Shown here: piece after piece, positions 7,965 through 15,585 of the stretch
How positions within the stretch are numbered: position 1 is the stretch's first letter
How the letters are laid out: each line of letters starts with the position of its first letter
Notes under the pieces: model-generated
Told to the model about the DNA's origin: nothing
Seen by the model: the letters and a program-made list of their open reading frames with translations, nothing else
Database searches by the model: none
Translations under genes and position numbers: made by a program
NCBI RefSeq assembly: GCF_900167555.1
Contig: NZ_FUYF01000001.1
Location: 248,001 to 312,000, forward strand
Reading direction: 5' to 3'
From: Gemmiger formicilis
Lineage (GTDB): Bacteria > Bacillota > Clostridia > Oscillospirales > Ruminococcaceae
Length of the DNA: 64,000 bases

Positions 7965-8816
7965 ATGCAGATCAGGCAGGAAAAAGGCTGCTACACTCTA
8001 TATAAGGAAAACGAGGCCATCGGCACAGCCGTCGTGGACGGCACGACCATCCTGCGGTTGGAGGTCGTGCCCCGGTGGCGCGGGCGCGGCTACGGCAGTT
8101 ATCTGTTGAAAGAGCTTCTGCGCCAAAACGGCGGACTGGACCCAAAGCAGGCCACGCGGTTCACGGCTCCCCTGCCCCGGGATGCCGCGGGCAGGGCGCT
8201 GGCGCAAAAATATGGCTTTGCCCCGGACGGCAGCCAGCTGGTGCGCCGCCGCGTGCCCGACCTGTCCGCCGTGCAGCTCTGCCATGCGTTTTTGACCACA
8301 CGGCTCGCCCCCGGCGGGCTGTACGTGGATGCCACCTGCGGCAACGGCCACGACACGCAGTTCCTGTGTACGCTGGCTGGCCCGGCAGGGCACGTGCTGG
8401 GACTGGATATTCAACAGCAGGCCGTTGATAACACAAACGCGCGGCTGGCAGCGGCAGGCTATGGCGCAGTGGGGCGTGCGGTGCTGCACGACCACGCCCG
8501 CCTGGCTGAGCTGGTGCAGCCCGGCACGGCGGACTGCGTGCTGTTCAACTTCGGCTGGCTGCCGGGTGCGGAGCATGATGTGCATTCCACGGCGGACGGC
8601 AGTGTGCCCGCCATGCGTGCGGCGCTGGAGGCTCTGCGCCCCGGCGGCGTGCTGGCCGCGGTGCTCTACAGCGGAAAGGTCATCGGTGACGCCGAGAAGC
8701 AGGCCGCGCTGGCGTTTTTTAAGGCCCTGCCGCTGACGCAGTATACCGTGCTGGTCTGCGAGTTTGCAAACTGGGCGCAGACAGCGCCGCTGCCGTGCTT
8801 TGTGATCAAAAAGTAA
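7965..8816 (+). CDS. GNAT domain fused to MnmM/YtqB-like class I methyltransferase
   Basis: This 283-residue two-domain protein has residues 1-92 resembling a GNAT acetyltransferase, with VVPRWRGRGYGSYLLKELL as the acetyl-CoA loop. Residues 98-283 are a class I SAM methyltransferase with motif I VDATCGNGHDTQFL (121-134) and LFNFGWLPGAEHDVHS (193-208). The second part matches YtqB/MnmM, which makes the last methylation of mnm5s2U at the tRNA wobble position in Bacillus; stand-alone versions are about 190 residues. The GNAT part is small and may be non-catalytic. It is co-transcribed with the preceding hydrolase (4-base gap). Confidence 0.82.
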   Translation: MQIRQEKGCYTLYKENEAIGTAVVDGTTILRLEVVPRWRGRGYGSYLLKELLRQNGGLDPKQATRFTAPLPRDAAGRALAQKYGFAPDGSQLVRRRVPDLSAVQLCHAFLTTRLAPGGLYVDATCGNGHDTQFLCTLAGPAGHVLGLDIQQQAVDNTNARLAAAGYGAVGRAVLHDHARLAELVQPGTADCVLFNFGWLPGAEHDVHSTADGSVPAMRAALEALRPGGVLAAVLYSGKVIGDAEKQAALAFFKALPLTQYTVLVCEFANWAQTAPLPCFVIKK

Positions 8817-8828
8817 AGGCTGTACGTT

Positions 8829-8980
8829 AAGGCAAGCGGGCAGAGCCCCTCAGGCCTCGCAGGCTCGGCCAGCTCCCCTGTAAGGGGCGCCTTTTTGCGC
8901 GGGCCCTGCCCGCGGGAAAGCCTCCCCTTACAGGGGAGGTGGTCAAGCGCAGCGATGACCGGAGGGGCTTTGCCCGTTCG
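8829..8980 (+). repeat. Family A repeat, complete copy
   Basis: About 145 bp long hairpin-forming element. GCCCCTCAGGCCTCGCAGGC at the left end pairs imperfectly with GATGACCGGAGGGGCTTTGC at the right end. Internal GCTCCCC...GGGGCGCC with a T-run and CCTCCCC...GGGGAGG hairpins are visible. Confidence 0.8.
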
Positions 8981-8992
8981 CCGCAATAACAA

Positions 8993-9040
8993 AGGATACC
9001 CCCGTCAGGCGCACATACCTGACGGGGGTATCTTTATTCT
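8993..9040. terminator. Bidirectional terminator before the MATE gene
   Basis: A 15-bp stem GATACCCCCGTCAGG and its complement surround an eight-base loop, followed by TTTATTCT on plus and CTTTGTT on minus. It serves the convergent methyltransferase and MATE genes. Confidence 0.85.
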
Positions 9041-9051
9041 ATAAACAGAAT

Positions 9052-10416
9052 TTACGCCTTGACCTCCGGTGCGCCGCCGCCCAGCTTGGGGATGGGGCAA
9101 TGGAGGATATACCATGCAAACAGCACGGACGAGATGCTCCAGGTCAGCGGATAGGCCCAGAACACAACGCCGATGTTGCGGATGAAGTGCAGCGTGACCG
9201 TGATGTAGGTGATGCGTAGCAGACACCAGACCGCCAGCATGACCATCATTGGCACGACGGGGCGGCCCAGACCGCGCAGGATGCCCGCGCAGCAATGGCT
9301 GAACGCCAGCAGGCAGTAGAACAGCGTGATGGTGTGGGCCTGCCGCACGCCGAACGCGATGACGTCGGCCTCGCGGCTGAAAGCACCGATGAGCCACGGC
9401 GACGCAGCGTAGATGGTGGCGCCGACGACCTCGGCCATGAGCACCGAGCACAGACACCCGAACTTCATGCCCTTCTTCACGCGGTCCGGCTGGCCCGCGC
9501 CGACGTTCTGGCTGACGAACGTCGCCAGTGCCATGGCAAAGCAGGTCACGGGCAGGAAGGCGAAGCCCTCCACCTTGCTGTACGCGCCGCACCCGGCCAT
9601 GGCCTGTGCACCGAACGAGTTGATGTTGGACTGCACAATGACGTTGGCAATCGAGATGACCGAGTTCTGGATGCCGGACGGCAGGCCCTGCACGATGACA
9701 GCCTTTAGCGACGGACCGTCAAATTTTACCTCGCTCCAATGCACGGCCCACGCCTCTTGGGAGCGCGTCAGCTTGGCAAATGCCAGAACGGCGCTGACCG
9801 TCTGGGAGGCAATCGTTGCGAACGCCGCCGCGGCCACGCCCATGCGCAGCCAGCCGACGAGGATCAGATCGAGCACGATGTTGATGAGAGAGGCAGCAAT
9901 TAAATACCGCATCGGGCTCTTGCTGTCGCCGACGGATTGCAGAATACTTGCACCTACGTTATACATGACAACGGCAATTGAGCCGATGAAGTACATACGG
10001 AAGTAGGCGATGGAGTTGACGAGCACGTCGTCCGGCGTGCCCATCCAGCGCAGGATCTGCGGCGTTAAGATCACGCCGATCACCGTCAGCCCGACACCGG
10101 CCACCAGGCCCAGCGCCACGGTGGTGTGGATCGTGCGGCGCATTCTGTCCCAGTCCTTGGCGCCAAAATACCGCGCGACCACGACGCCCGCGCCCAACGA
10201 TACACCGTTGACAAAGCCGGTCAGCAGAAAAATCAGGCTGCCTGACGAGCCGACAGCGGCGAGCGCCTCGCCGCCCAGAAAGTTGCCGACGATCAGCGAG
10301 TCGGCGGCATTATACAGCTGCTGGAACAGGTTGCTGATAAAAATCGGCAGCGCAAACAGCAGCATTCCCCTGGCAACACTGCCCTGGGTCAGGGTCGTTT
10401 TTTGTTTTGTTTCCAT
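9052..10416 (-). CDS. MATE family multidrug/toxin efflux transporter
   Basis: This 454-residue inner-membrane protein has about 12 hydrophobic segments. The beginning, LFALPIFISNLFQQLYNAADSLIVG in matching parts, is the classical MATE first helix; the N-D-S and QS.GD (SVGDSKSPM) signatures recur in both halves. MATE proteins export cationic drugs or metabolites using sodium or proton gradients. The substrate cannot be inferred. The gene stands alone; upstream are family D repeats and a weak AGAAAG ribosome-binding site. Confidence 0.93.
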   Translation of the reverse strand: METKQKTTLTQGSVARGMLLFALPIFISNLFQQLYNAADSLIVGNFLGGEALAAVGSSGSLIFLLTGFVNGVSLGAGVVVARYFGAKDWDRMRRTIHTTVALGLVAGVGLTVIGVILTPQILRWMGTPDDVLVNSIAYFRMYFIGSIAVVMYNVGASILQSVGDSKSPMRYLIAASLINIVLDLILVGWLRMGVAAAAFATIASQTVSAVLAFAKLTRSQEAWAVHWSEVKFDGPSLKAVIVQGLPSGIQNSVISIANVIVQSNINSFGAQAMAGCGAYSKVEGFAFLPVTCFAMALATFVSQNVGAGQPDRVKKGMKFGCLCSVLMAEVVGATIYAASPWLIGAFSREADVIAFGVRQAHTITLFYCLLAFSHCCAGILRGLGRPVVPMMVMLAVWCLLRITYITVTLHFIRNIGVVFWAYPLTWSISSVLFAWYILHCPIPKLGGGAPEVKA

Positions 10417-10446
10417 AGTTTGCTTTCTCTATACCCATATCCTGAG

Positions 10447-10525
10447 CGGCAGAGTGCGGGTGCCTATAGAATGCGCCCCTGCGGGTGTGATTCGTAGGGG
10501 CGGATTCCATATCCGCCCGCAAAGT
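10447..10525. repeat. Family D repeat pair
   Basis: Two linked palindromes: GCGGGTGCCTATAGAATGCGCCCC and GTAGGGGCGGATTCCATATCCGCCC-type core. They lie between the starts of the MATE gene and the end of the nucleoid-protein gene. Confidence 0.7.
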
Positions 10526-10534
10526 GCCGTATGT

Positions 10535-11539
10535 TTACACCAATACGTCCTTAATCAATAAGCTCAGCCCGCCGGTTGCCGAATGGATAAACTCCACGGC
10601 GTCGTCCGAGCTGCACAGCTCGGCGGGAATCCTGATCTCAATGCCGGACTCGGTCTTGAAGCTGCGGCTTTCCAGTTTTTTGATGCGCGCGGGGGTCACG
10701 GTCACGCGGTCATTCTCCTGCACGCCGGTCTCGGCCAGCGCCTCCTCAAACCTGGGGGCGGCCAGGGGAAAATTCTCCCGGATGCGCTCGCGCACGTCCT
10801 CGACGGAGATCTGGTTGTCCACGGCCTGGTTGCGCACCAGCAGCTCGACGGCAGTCTCGGTGCCGCCGTCAAACGGGGGCACATCGTCCAGCGCCTCCGG
10901 CTCGGGGTAGGCCTCCTTCACGGCGGCCACGGCGGTCTCGCAGACGGCCTTGAGCTTGGCTTTCTCCTGCAAAGCCTCCGTGCAGCCGAACACGCGGGTG
11001 GACAGGTAAAAGTCCTTCCTGTCGTCCAGCGTGAACTTCTTCTCGATCAAACGCACCGTGCCGTTGGCGCGGTCAATGAGCGCGGCTTCGTCGGCCTTGG
11101 GCGTGCCGGGCAGCAGCGTGCGCTGCGGCACCATGCTGCTGAACCGGCCATTGCCCATCAGCTCGGTGTGGTGGGTGTAGCCGGGGCGGTAGTTGAGCTT
11201 GAGCACGCCGTAGAACGGCACGCCGTCGGCGGTAAAGTCCACGACGGCCAGATCGCCCGCCGGGATGGCCTGATATTGCAGCATCTGCTCAAAGATGACG
11301 CCCGCAATGCGGCGGGACAGGTCGATGAAATCCTGATTCTGCGCCATCTCCGCGGCAAAAGCGGAGTCCGGCAGGAACCGGCAGTTCTTTACCTCGTCGC
11401 TGGCGAACGCGCGCTCAAGCGTGGCGGTGTAATACTCGTACAGGTCAGCGTCCATGTCCATGGCGCGGTCCGACAGAACCGGCTCCGATGCGCCGGGGTC
11501 CAGCAGATGCAGAACGACCTGATTGATTTTGACTTCCAT
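10535..11539 (-). CDS. Nucleoid-associated protein, NdpA/YejK family
   Basis: This 334-residue protein begins MEVKINQVVLHLLDPGA and contains VFEQML-like (VIFEQMLQYQAIPAGDLAVVDFT), LKLNYRPGYTHH and VFGCTEALQEKAKLKA, all typical of the PF04245 nucleoid-associated family. E. coli YejK is nucleoid-bound; the role in Firmicutes is largely undefined. The ATG at 11539 follows AAGGAG with ten bases of spacing, better than the upstream ATG at 11566. The cytoplasmic protein has no membrane segment. It is divergently arranged with the small gene at 11646. Confidence 0.83.
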   Translation of the reverse strand: MEVKINQVVLHLLDPGASEPVLSDRAMDMDADLYEYYTATLERAFASDEVKNCRFLPDSAFAAEMAQNQDFIDLSRRIAGVIFEQMLQYQAIPAGDLAVVDFTADGVPFYGVLKLNYRPGYTHHTELMGNGRFSSMVPQRTLLPGTPKADEAALIDRANGTVRLIEKKFTLDDRKDFYLSTRVFGCTEALQEKAKLKAVCETAVAAVKEAYPEPEALDDVPPFDGGTETAVELLVRNQAVDNQISVEDVRERIRENFPLAAPRFEEALAETGVQENDRVTVTPARIKKLESRSFKTESGIEIRIPAELCSSDDAVEFIHSATGGLSLLIKDVLV

Positions 11540-11645
11540 AGAATGATAGCTCCTTAAAAATGGCAATATAAAATACTATACCACGATTTTCCGGGTTTGA
11601 CCAGCGGCAGCCCCGGGCAAAATAGTGACGAAAGAGGTGATTTGT

Positions 11646-11849
11646 ATGAACAAGGCTGAAAAAGAGACGCTGCTGCGCCGCACCGCACCCAGCCGCCAGA
11701 AGCAGGCACAGGAATATCTGCAGGGCCGCAGCCCCGGCACGATGCAGCGCTACGCCCCCGACGCCCACGCCGACCCGGAACAGGGCTGGGTGGAGAGTGA
11801 GGAGACGGTGAAAGAGCTGGTAAAGTGGCGGGAGGAGGCAATTTATTGA
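11646..11849 (+). CDS. Small hypothetical protein (67 residues)
   Basis: Starts MNKAEKETLLRRTAPSRQKQ, preceded by AAGAGGTGA at good spacing. The protein is hydrophilic and highly charged, with arginine- and glutamate-rich helices and no cysteine or membrane segment. It ends VKELVKWREEAIY. I do not recognise a family. A family B repeat begins right after the stop. A TTGACC hexamer at 11597-11602 may be part of its promoter, with no convincing -10. Confidence 0.6.
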   Translation: MNKAEKETLLRRTAPSRQKQAQEYLQGRSPGTMQRYAPDAHADPEQGWVESEETVKELVKWREEAIY

Positions 11850-12180
11850 GGGCGGCTTCCCCCTTGGGGGAAGCTGTCAGTGGCCCCGACCACTGACTGA
11901 TGAGGGGCAGGTGCGCCAGTATAGCCCGTTTGCCGAATGGCCGCACGGTAGGGGCCGGGCATGCCCGGCCCGCGGCCTTCCCACAGACGCGATTTTGCCT
12001 TTTTGCTGAGGGCCGGGCATGCCCGGCCCCTACGCGGCGGCATTCCTTATAAAAGGCGGCTATGGTGAGCTTACCTCTCATCCGGCCCTGCGGGGCCACC
12101 TTCAGTCTACGCGCCAAGAGCCGTCTACGGCGGTTGCGCTCCGACACGCGCCTGCGGGCGCAGCCCCTCGGGGGAAGGCT
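11850..12180. repeat. Gene-free repeat block: family B interrupted by family D
   Basis: 11851-11911 is the first part of a family B element (GGCTTCCCCCTTGGGGGAAG, CTGACTGATGAGGGGC) and 12064-12180 the second part (CTCATCCGGCCCTGCGGGGCC, GGGGGAAGGC). In between are two family D palindromes with GGGCCGGGCATGCCCGGCCC cores (11949-11972 and 12010-12034). This looks like D elements lodged inside a B element. No coding capacity is supported. Confidence 0.7.
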
Positions 12181-12576
12181 TTAGGACTGTGCCGTCAGCT
12201 TGCTGTTGGCCTTGCGGGTGAAGCGCTCGTTGTCCACAATATACCGCTCATGGGTCGCGGCGGCGATTTCGGTCACGTCGTCGTAGACGCGGGCGGTGAA
12301 GTGCAGGCGGCGGTCCTCGACGGCGGTCAGCTCGCAGTCGCAGTGTACGACCATGCCCACGGGCGTGGGGGCTGTGTGGGCCAGCGTCAGCGCCGTGCCG
12401 ACGGTGCCCTGGTCAAGCTCCAGCTCTGCCGCAACGGACTGCCAGCAGGCCCTTTCGATCAGGGCCGCCACGGCGGGTGTGGCCAGCACGGGCAGCTCAC
12501 CGCTGCCCATGGCCAGCGCGGTGTTTTCGGTGGTGACACGCAGCGCCGCGTGTCCTTTGATGCCGGGGGTCAGCAT
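12181..12576 (-). CDS. Thioesterase, fluoroacetyl-CoA thioesterase (FlK)-like hotdog protein
   Basis: This 131-residue hotdog-fold protein has GSGELPVLATPAVAALIERA and VGTALTLAHTAPTPVGM, which match the FlK-like group. The Thr (ATP), Glu (IERA) and His (AHTAPTP) correspond to the FlK catalytic Thr, Glu and His. FlK hydrolyses fluoroacetyl-CoA; most gut homologues are uncharacterised acyl-CoA thioesterases. TTAGGAGAATG gives a ribosome-binding site just before the ATG. The stop codon sits directly against a family B repeat. Confidence 0.82.
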   Translation of the reverse strand: MLTPGIKGHAALRVTTENTALAMGSGELPVLATPAVAALIERACWQSVAAELELDQGTVGTALTLAHTAPTPVGMVVHCDCELTAVEDRRLHFTARVYDDVTEIAAATHERYIVDNERFTRKANSKLTAQS

Positions 12577-12634
12577 ATAACATTCTCCTAAATTGGTTTT
12601 TATTTATAATATAGCATACTTCTAGGCAAAAAGA

Positions 12635-12668
12635 TAGTAGGGGCCGCACACGTGCGGCCCCTACATGG
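12635..12668. repeat. Family D palindrome
   Basis: GTAGGGGCCGCACACGTGCGG core with CCCCTAC end, single unit between the thioesterase promoter region and the uracil permease promoter. Confidence 0.7.
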
Positions 12669-12707
12669 CGGTCCCCACGAACAAAGCGACAAATTTTTCC
12701 CAGCATC

Positions 12708-12736
12708 TTGCACTTTCCCCTCAAGTCCGCTATACT
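12708..12736 (+). promoter_or_regulatory. Predicted promoter of the uracil permease gene
   Basis: TTGCAC (12708-12713) and TATACT (12731-12736) are separated by exactly 17 bases. A start near 12743 would put the terminator hairpin at 12750 almost at the 5' end of the RNA. Confidence 0.7.
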
Positions 12737-12745
12737 ATTAAGGAT

Positions 12746-12798
12746 AAGCAAGGGAGGCTGTAGCGTTTGAAGATAAACCGGCGGTCTCCCCTTTTTTT
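12746..12798 (+). promoter_or_regulatory. Leader terminator/attenuator, possibly PyrR-type
   Basis: AAGGGAGGCTG (12750-12760) can pair with CGGTCTCCCCTT (12780-12792), and a seven-T run follows, giving an intrinsic terminator just before the uracil permease gene. The 5' arm contains AAGCAAGGGAGGCT, which fits 12 of 14 positions of the PyrR-binding-loop consensus ARUCCNGNGAGGYU as I recall it. Pyrimidine-dependent attenuation is inferred from this and the gene's identity. Confidence 0.5.
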
Positions 12799-12825
12799 GC
12801 GGCCATTATGAGGAGGATTTCATTC

Positions 12826-14154
12826 ATGGCAGAAAAAATCGATTACTCGAAAGGCATCTATGATGCCAAACAGCTGGGCACGCCCAAGCTGTTGATCCTC
12901 GGCGCACAGCACATGTTTGCAATGTTCGGCGCAACCGTGCTGGTGCCTCTGCTGACCGGCCTGAGCGTCAGCACCACACTGCTCTGCGCAGGTCTGGGCA
13001 CGCTGCTGTTCCACTTCCTGTGCAAGGGCAAGGTGCCCGCGTTCCTGGGCTCCAGCTTTGCGTATCTGGGCGGCTTCACCATCGTGACGAACGGCGGTGC
13101 CAATCCCGAGAATCTGCCCTACGCCTGTGCGGCTGTGGCGCTGTCCGGCCTGGTCTACGTGCTGTTCAGCGGCCTGATCACCGCGTTCGGCATCCGCAAG
13201 ATGATGCGCTTCTTCCCGCCTGTTGTCACCGGCCCCATCATCATCTCCATCGGCTTGATCCTGGCCCCGAGTGCTATCTCCAACTGCCAGTCCAACTGGC
13301 TGCTGGCCTTTGTGGCGCTGGCTACCGTCATCGTCTGCAACATCTGGGGCAAGGGCATGGTCAAGATCCTGCCCATCCTGATCGGTGTGCTGGTCTCCTA
13401 CGCGGTTGCGCTCGTGACCGGCGCTGTTGACTTCCAGACCATCGGTGCGGCGGCCTGGTTCGGCATCCCCCTGCATAAGGATTCCATGGGGCTGTTCGCT
13501 ATTGACGGCAGCGAGACCTTCATCAGCGCTGTGTTCACCATCGTGCCCATCGCGCTGGCAACCATGATGGAGCATATCGGCGACATCGCCGCTATCTCCG
13601 CCACCACCGGCAAGAACTACATCCGTGACCCGGGCCTGAACAAGACCCTGCTGGGCGACGGTCTGGCTACCGCCATGGCCGGTCTGCTGGGCGGCCCCGC
13701 CAACACCACCTACGGCGAGAACACCGGCGTTCTGGCCCTGACGAAGATTTATGATCCCCTCGTCATCCGCATTGCTGCTGTGTTTGCGCTGATCCTGAGC
13801 TTCTGCCCGAAGTTTGAGGCCGTTATCAACACGATCCCCTCCGGCATCGTCGGCGGCATCAGCTTTGTGCTGTACGGCATGATCTCCGCCATCGGCGTGC
13901 GCAACGTTGTCGAGAACAAGGTCGACTTCACCAACTCCCGCAACCTGATCATTGCCGCGGTCATTCTGGTCTGCGCCCTGGGCTTCAACTCGGTGGGCGG
14001 CATCACGTTTGCGATTGCGGGCGTTAACATCAACCTGTCCGGTCTGGCCATCGCCGCCATCGCCGGTATCCTGCTGAACGCTATCCTGCCCGGCAACGAC
14101 TACGAGTTCGACGAGGGCAGCAACGAGCCGGAGAGCGCCAGCCTGCGTGTTTGA
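12826..14154 (+). CDS. uraA: Uracil/xanthine permease family (NCS2) transporter, probably uracil
   Basis: This 442-residue nucleobase:cation symporter of the NCS2 family has about 14 membrane segments. LGAQHMFAMFGATVLVPLLTG is the classical start. FLGSSFAYLGGF and the central EHIGDIAAISATTGKNYIRDPGL-like region carry the substrate-site glutamate, and GGPANTTYGENTGVLALT is the signature loop of UraA/PyrP. That loop and the EHIGD motif favour uracil over xanthine. AGGAGG precedes the ATG at 12826. A terminator in the leader suggests attenuation control. Confidence 0.92.
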   Translation: MAEKIDYSKGIYDAKQLGTPKLLILGAQHMFAMFGATVLVPLLTGLSVSTTLLCAGLGTLLFHFLCKGKVPAFLGSSFAYLGGFTIVTNGGANPENLPYACAAVALSGLVYVLFSGLITAFGIRKMMRFFPPVVTGPIIISIGLILAPSAISNCQSNWLLAFVALATVIVCNIWGKGMVKILPILIGVLVSYAVALVTGAVDFQTIGAAAWFGIPLHKDSMGLFAIDGSETFISAVFTIVPIALATMMEHIGDIAAISATTGKNYIRDPGLNKTLLGDGLATAMAGLLGGPANTTYGENTGVLALTKIYDPLVIRIAAVFALILSFCPKFEAVINTIPSGIVGGISFVLYGMISAIGVRNVVENKVDFTNSRNLIIAAVILVCALGFNSVGGITFAIAGVNINLSGLAIAAIAGILLNAILPGNDYEFDEGSNEPESASLRV

Positions 14155-14164
14155 TAAATAGTGC

Positions 14165-14352
14165 TCTCCTTGGCCCCCTCTGCGAGGGGGCTCCCGCCGC
14201 AGCGGGTGGGGGAGAGAACCTTGCGGCAGTCCGAAATATTTCGGGCAATGGCGAAGCTCTCTTCCTCCGGCCCTGCGGGGCCACCGCTCCCCTTCTGGCG
14301 CAAGCGCCACCTCCCCCGTGTCGGGGGAGTCTGTCTCGCAGAGGGAGGCAAG
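14165..14352 (+). repeat. Family C repeat
   Basis: An element of about 185 bases: CCCCTCTGCGAGGGGGC, GGGGGAGAGAACCTTGCGG, CCGAAATATTTCGGGC, GCGAAGCTCTCT and CTCGCAGAGGGAGGCAAGG. Ends are complementary, so the whole folds back. An inverted, better preserved copy is at 21312-21462. Confidence 0.75.
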
Positions 14353-14372
14353 GAAACGGAAAGGAATACCTT

Positions 14373-14726
14373 ATGACTGCTGCTGACTTTTCCAACCTGC
14401 ATCTTCAATACAAGGCCGAACAGGCCGAGGGCGAGGTCCCGGCGGTCATTGAGCATGATTTCCCCGGCGGACGAATGGTCGACCACTATTTTGTCACCCC
14501 CTCCCCTGCCTTCTGGGCGGACGAGGGCGTCCAAAGCCTGGACGGCGTGTCCGGCATCCTGTTTTTGCAGCAGCCGGACGGCGCACCGTGGAAGATCCTC
14601 GTCCATGAGCCGAGCATGATCAAAGAAGTCGTGTTCGACTTCCCGGAAGAAGAATTCCGCAAAATGCTGGCAGACAACGCCATGATTTTGCCCGGCGAGC
14701 CAGGCTTTACCCCCATTACCGACTAA
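14373..14726 (+). CDS. Hypothetical protein (117 residues)
   Basis: Begins MTAADFSNLHLQYKAEQ after GGAAAGG. The protein is acidic and soluble, with DFPGGRMVDHYFVTPSPAFW in the middle and an aromatic/hydrophobic core; no cysteine, membrane segment or known motif is visible. It lies between a family C repeat and a strong terminator, so it is probably monocistronic or read from the uracil permease transcript through the repeat. No function is proposed. Confidence 0.6.
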   Translation: MTAADFSNLHLQYKAEQAEGEVPAVIEHDFPGGRMVDHYFVTPSPAFWADEGVQSLDGVSGILFLQQPDGAPWKILVHEPSMIKEVVFDFPEEEFRKMLADNAMILPGEPGFTPITD

Positions 14727-14729
14727 GCA

Positions 14730-14774
14730 CCCCCCCGGATGCGAGAATTTTCGCATCCGGGGGATTTTTTTTGC
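14730..14774 (+). terminator. Intrinsic terminator
   Basis: CCCCCGGATGCGA and its complement with a short AATT-type loop (14732-14764), then an eight-T run. It isolates the metal-export operon that follows. Confidence 0.9.
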
Positions 14775-14783
14775 GTTTTTCGC

Positions 14784-14831
14784 TTGACAAAACCTATTTC
14801 AGGATGTATCATATGAACAAATAAACATATG
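14784..14831 (+). promoter_or_regulatory. Promoter and ArsR-type operator of the metal-export operon
   Basis: TTGACA (14784-14789) and TATCAT (14807-14812) are 17 bases apart. An imperfect 22-bp inverted repeat, with CATATG at both ends (14810-14815 and 14826-14831) and TGAACA...AAACA inside, overlaps the -10 and start point. This has the size and AT-rich shape of SmtB/CadC-family operators, so metal-dependent derepression by the adjacent ArsR protein is likely. Confidence 0.7.
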
Positions 14832-14845
14832 AAAGGATGATGACA

Positions 14846-15214
14846 TTGGCAGAGAGCGAAAAAACGCCCGAACGCTCCCCCGAGTCCGCCCAGCTGGACG
14901 AGGCCGCCATCCGCCGTTTGCAGGACGACCTGCCCGACGACGAGGTGCTTTATGATTTGGCCGAGCTGTTCCGCGTCTTTGGCGATTCCACCCGCATCAA
15001 AATTTTGTATGCGCTGTTTGAGAGCAAACTCTGCGTCAACGATATTGCCCAGGTCGTGGGCATCTCCCAGAGTGCCGTCAGCCACCAGCTGCGGCTGCTG
15101 AAAACCAGCAAGCTCGTCAAGTTCCGCCGCGAGGGCAAGGCCATGTACTACTCCCTCGACGATGACCACGTCCGCAGCATGATCGCCCTGGGCATGGAGC
15201 ATACGGAGGAATAA
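14846..15214 (+). CDS. ArsR/SmtB-family metal-sensing repressor
   Basis: A regulator of about 122 residues. Winged-helix features are FRVFGDSTRIKILYALFESKLCVNDIAQVVGISQSAVSHQLRLLKTSKLVKFRREGK in overlapping pieces; ELCVxDI-type Cys in the a3 region is reminiscent of CadC/CmtR metal sites. The N-terminal 30 residues are acidic and may be disordered. I favour the TTG at 14846 because GAAAGGA lies 8 bases upstream; ATGs at 14837 and 14840 overlap that site. It is the first gene of the regulator-chaperone-ATPase operon and should bind the operator at 14810-14831. Confidence 0.88.
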   Translation: MAESEKTPERSPESAQLDEAAIRRLQDDLPDDEVLYDLAELFRVFGDSTRIKILYALFESKLCVNDIAQVVGISQSAVSHQLRLLKTSKLVKFRREGKAMYYSLDDDHVRSMIALGMEHTEE

Positions 15215-15303
15215 AATTGTTGAAAGCTTCCCCCCCCGGGGAGAAGCCTTCAAACTACGTTACCCCATATTAAAAATTACTATATATAAAGGAGACTGCC
15301 ACC

Positions 15304-15519
15304 ATGCAGAAGAAATTCAAGATCGAAGTCGACTGCGCGAACTGCGCCGCCAAAATTGAGACCGCCATCAAGGCACTGCCCGGCGTCAAGAATGCCAGCG
15401 TCAGCTTCATGGCCCAGAAGCTGCTGCTGGAGGCCGACGACGACAAGTTCGACGCCGTGCTGAAGGATGCCGTCAAGACCGCCAAGAAGGTCGAGCCCGA
15501 TTTCGAGATCGAGCTGTAA
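15304..15519 (+). CDS. Heavy-metal-associated (HMA) domain protein, metal chaperone
   Basis: A 71-residue single HMA domain, KIEVDCANCAAKIETAI, with the metal-binding CxxC at Cys11 and Cys14, then the ferredoxin-like fold to the end. It probably hands metal to the P-type ATPase encoded next, which itself lacks an N-terminal HMA domain; the two together equal one CadA/ZntA-type pump. AAAGGAG precedes the ATG. A hairpin follows that may set a higher chaperone:pump ratio. Confidence 0.92.
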   Translation: MQKKFKIEVDCANCAAKIETAIKALPGVKNASVSFMAQKLLLEADDDKFDAVLKDAVKTAKKVEPDFEIEL

Positions 15520-15527
15520 GTTCTGCC

Positions 15528-15566
15528 ATAAAGCAGCCCATCCTGCCGATGGGCGCTTTTTATACC
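15528..15566 (+). terminator. Intercistronic hairpin, possible partial terminator
   Basis: AAAGCAGCCCA pairs with TGGGCGCTTT (15530-15560) followed by TTTTTAT. It lies between the HMA and ATPase genes of the same operon and could act as an attenuator. Confidence 0.6.
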
Positions 15567-15585
15567 CCAAACGGAGGCTACCCTC

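Noticed and set aside
12590-12640. Promoter for the thioesterase gene (TTGCCT with TATAAA on the minus strand)
   Set aside because: Spacing is only about 15 bases, too uncertain to list as a feature.
12820-14310. 496-residue minus-strand frame opposite the uracil permease
   Set aside because: Low-complexity D/Q/G/H-rich translation typical of the antisense of a membrane-protein gene; no ribosome-binding site.
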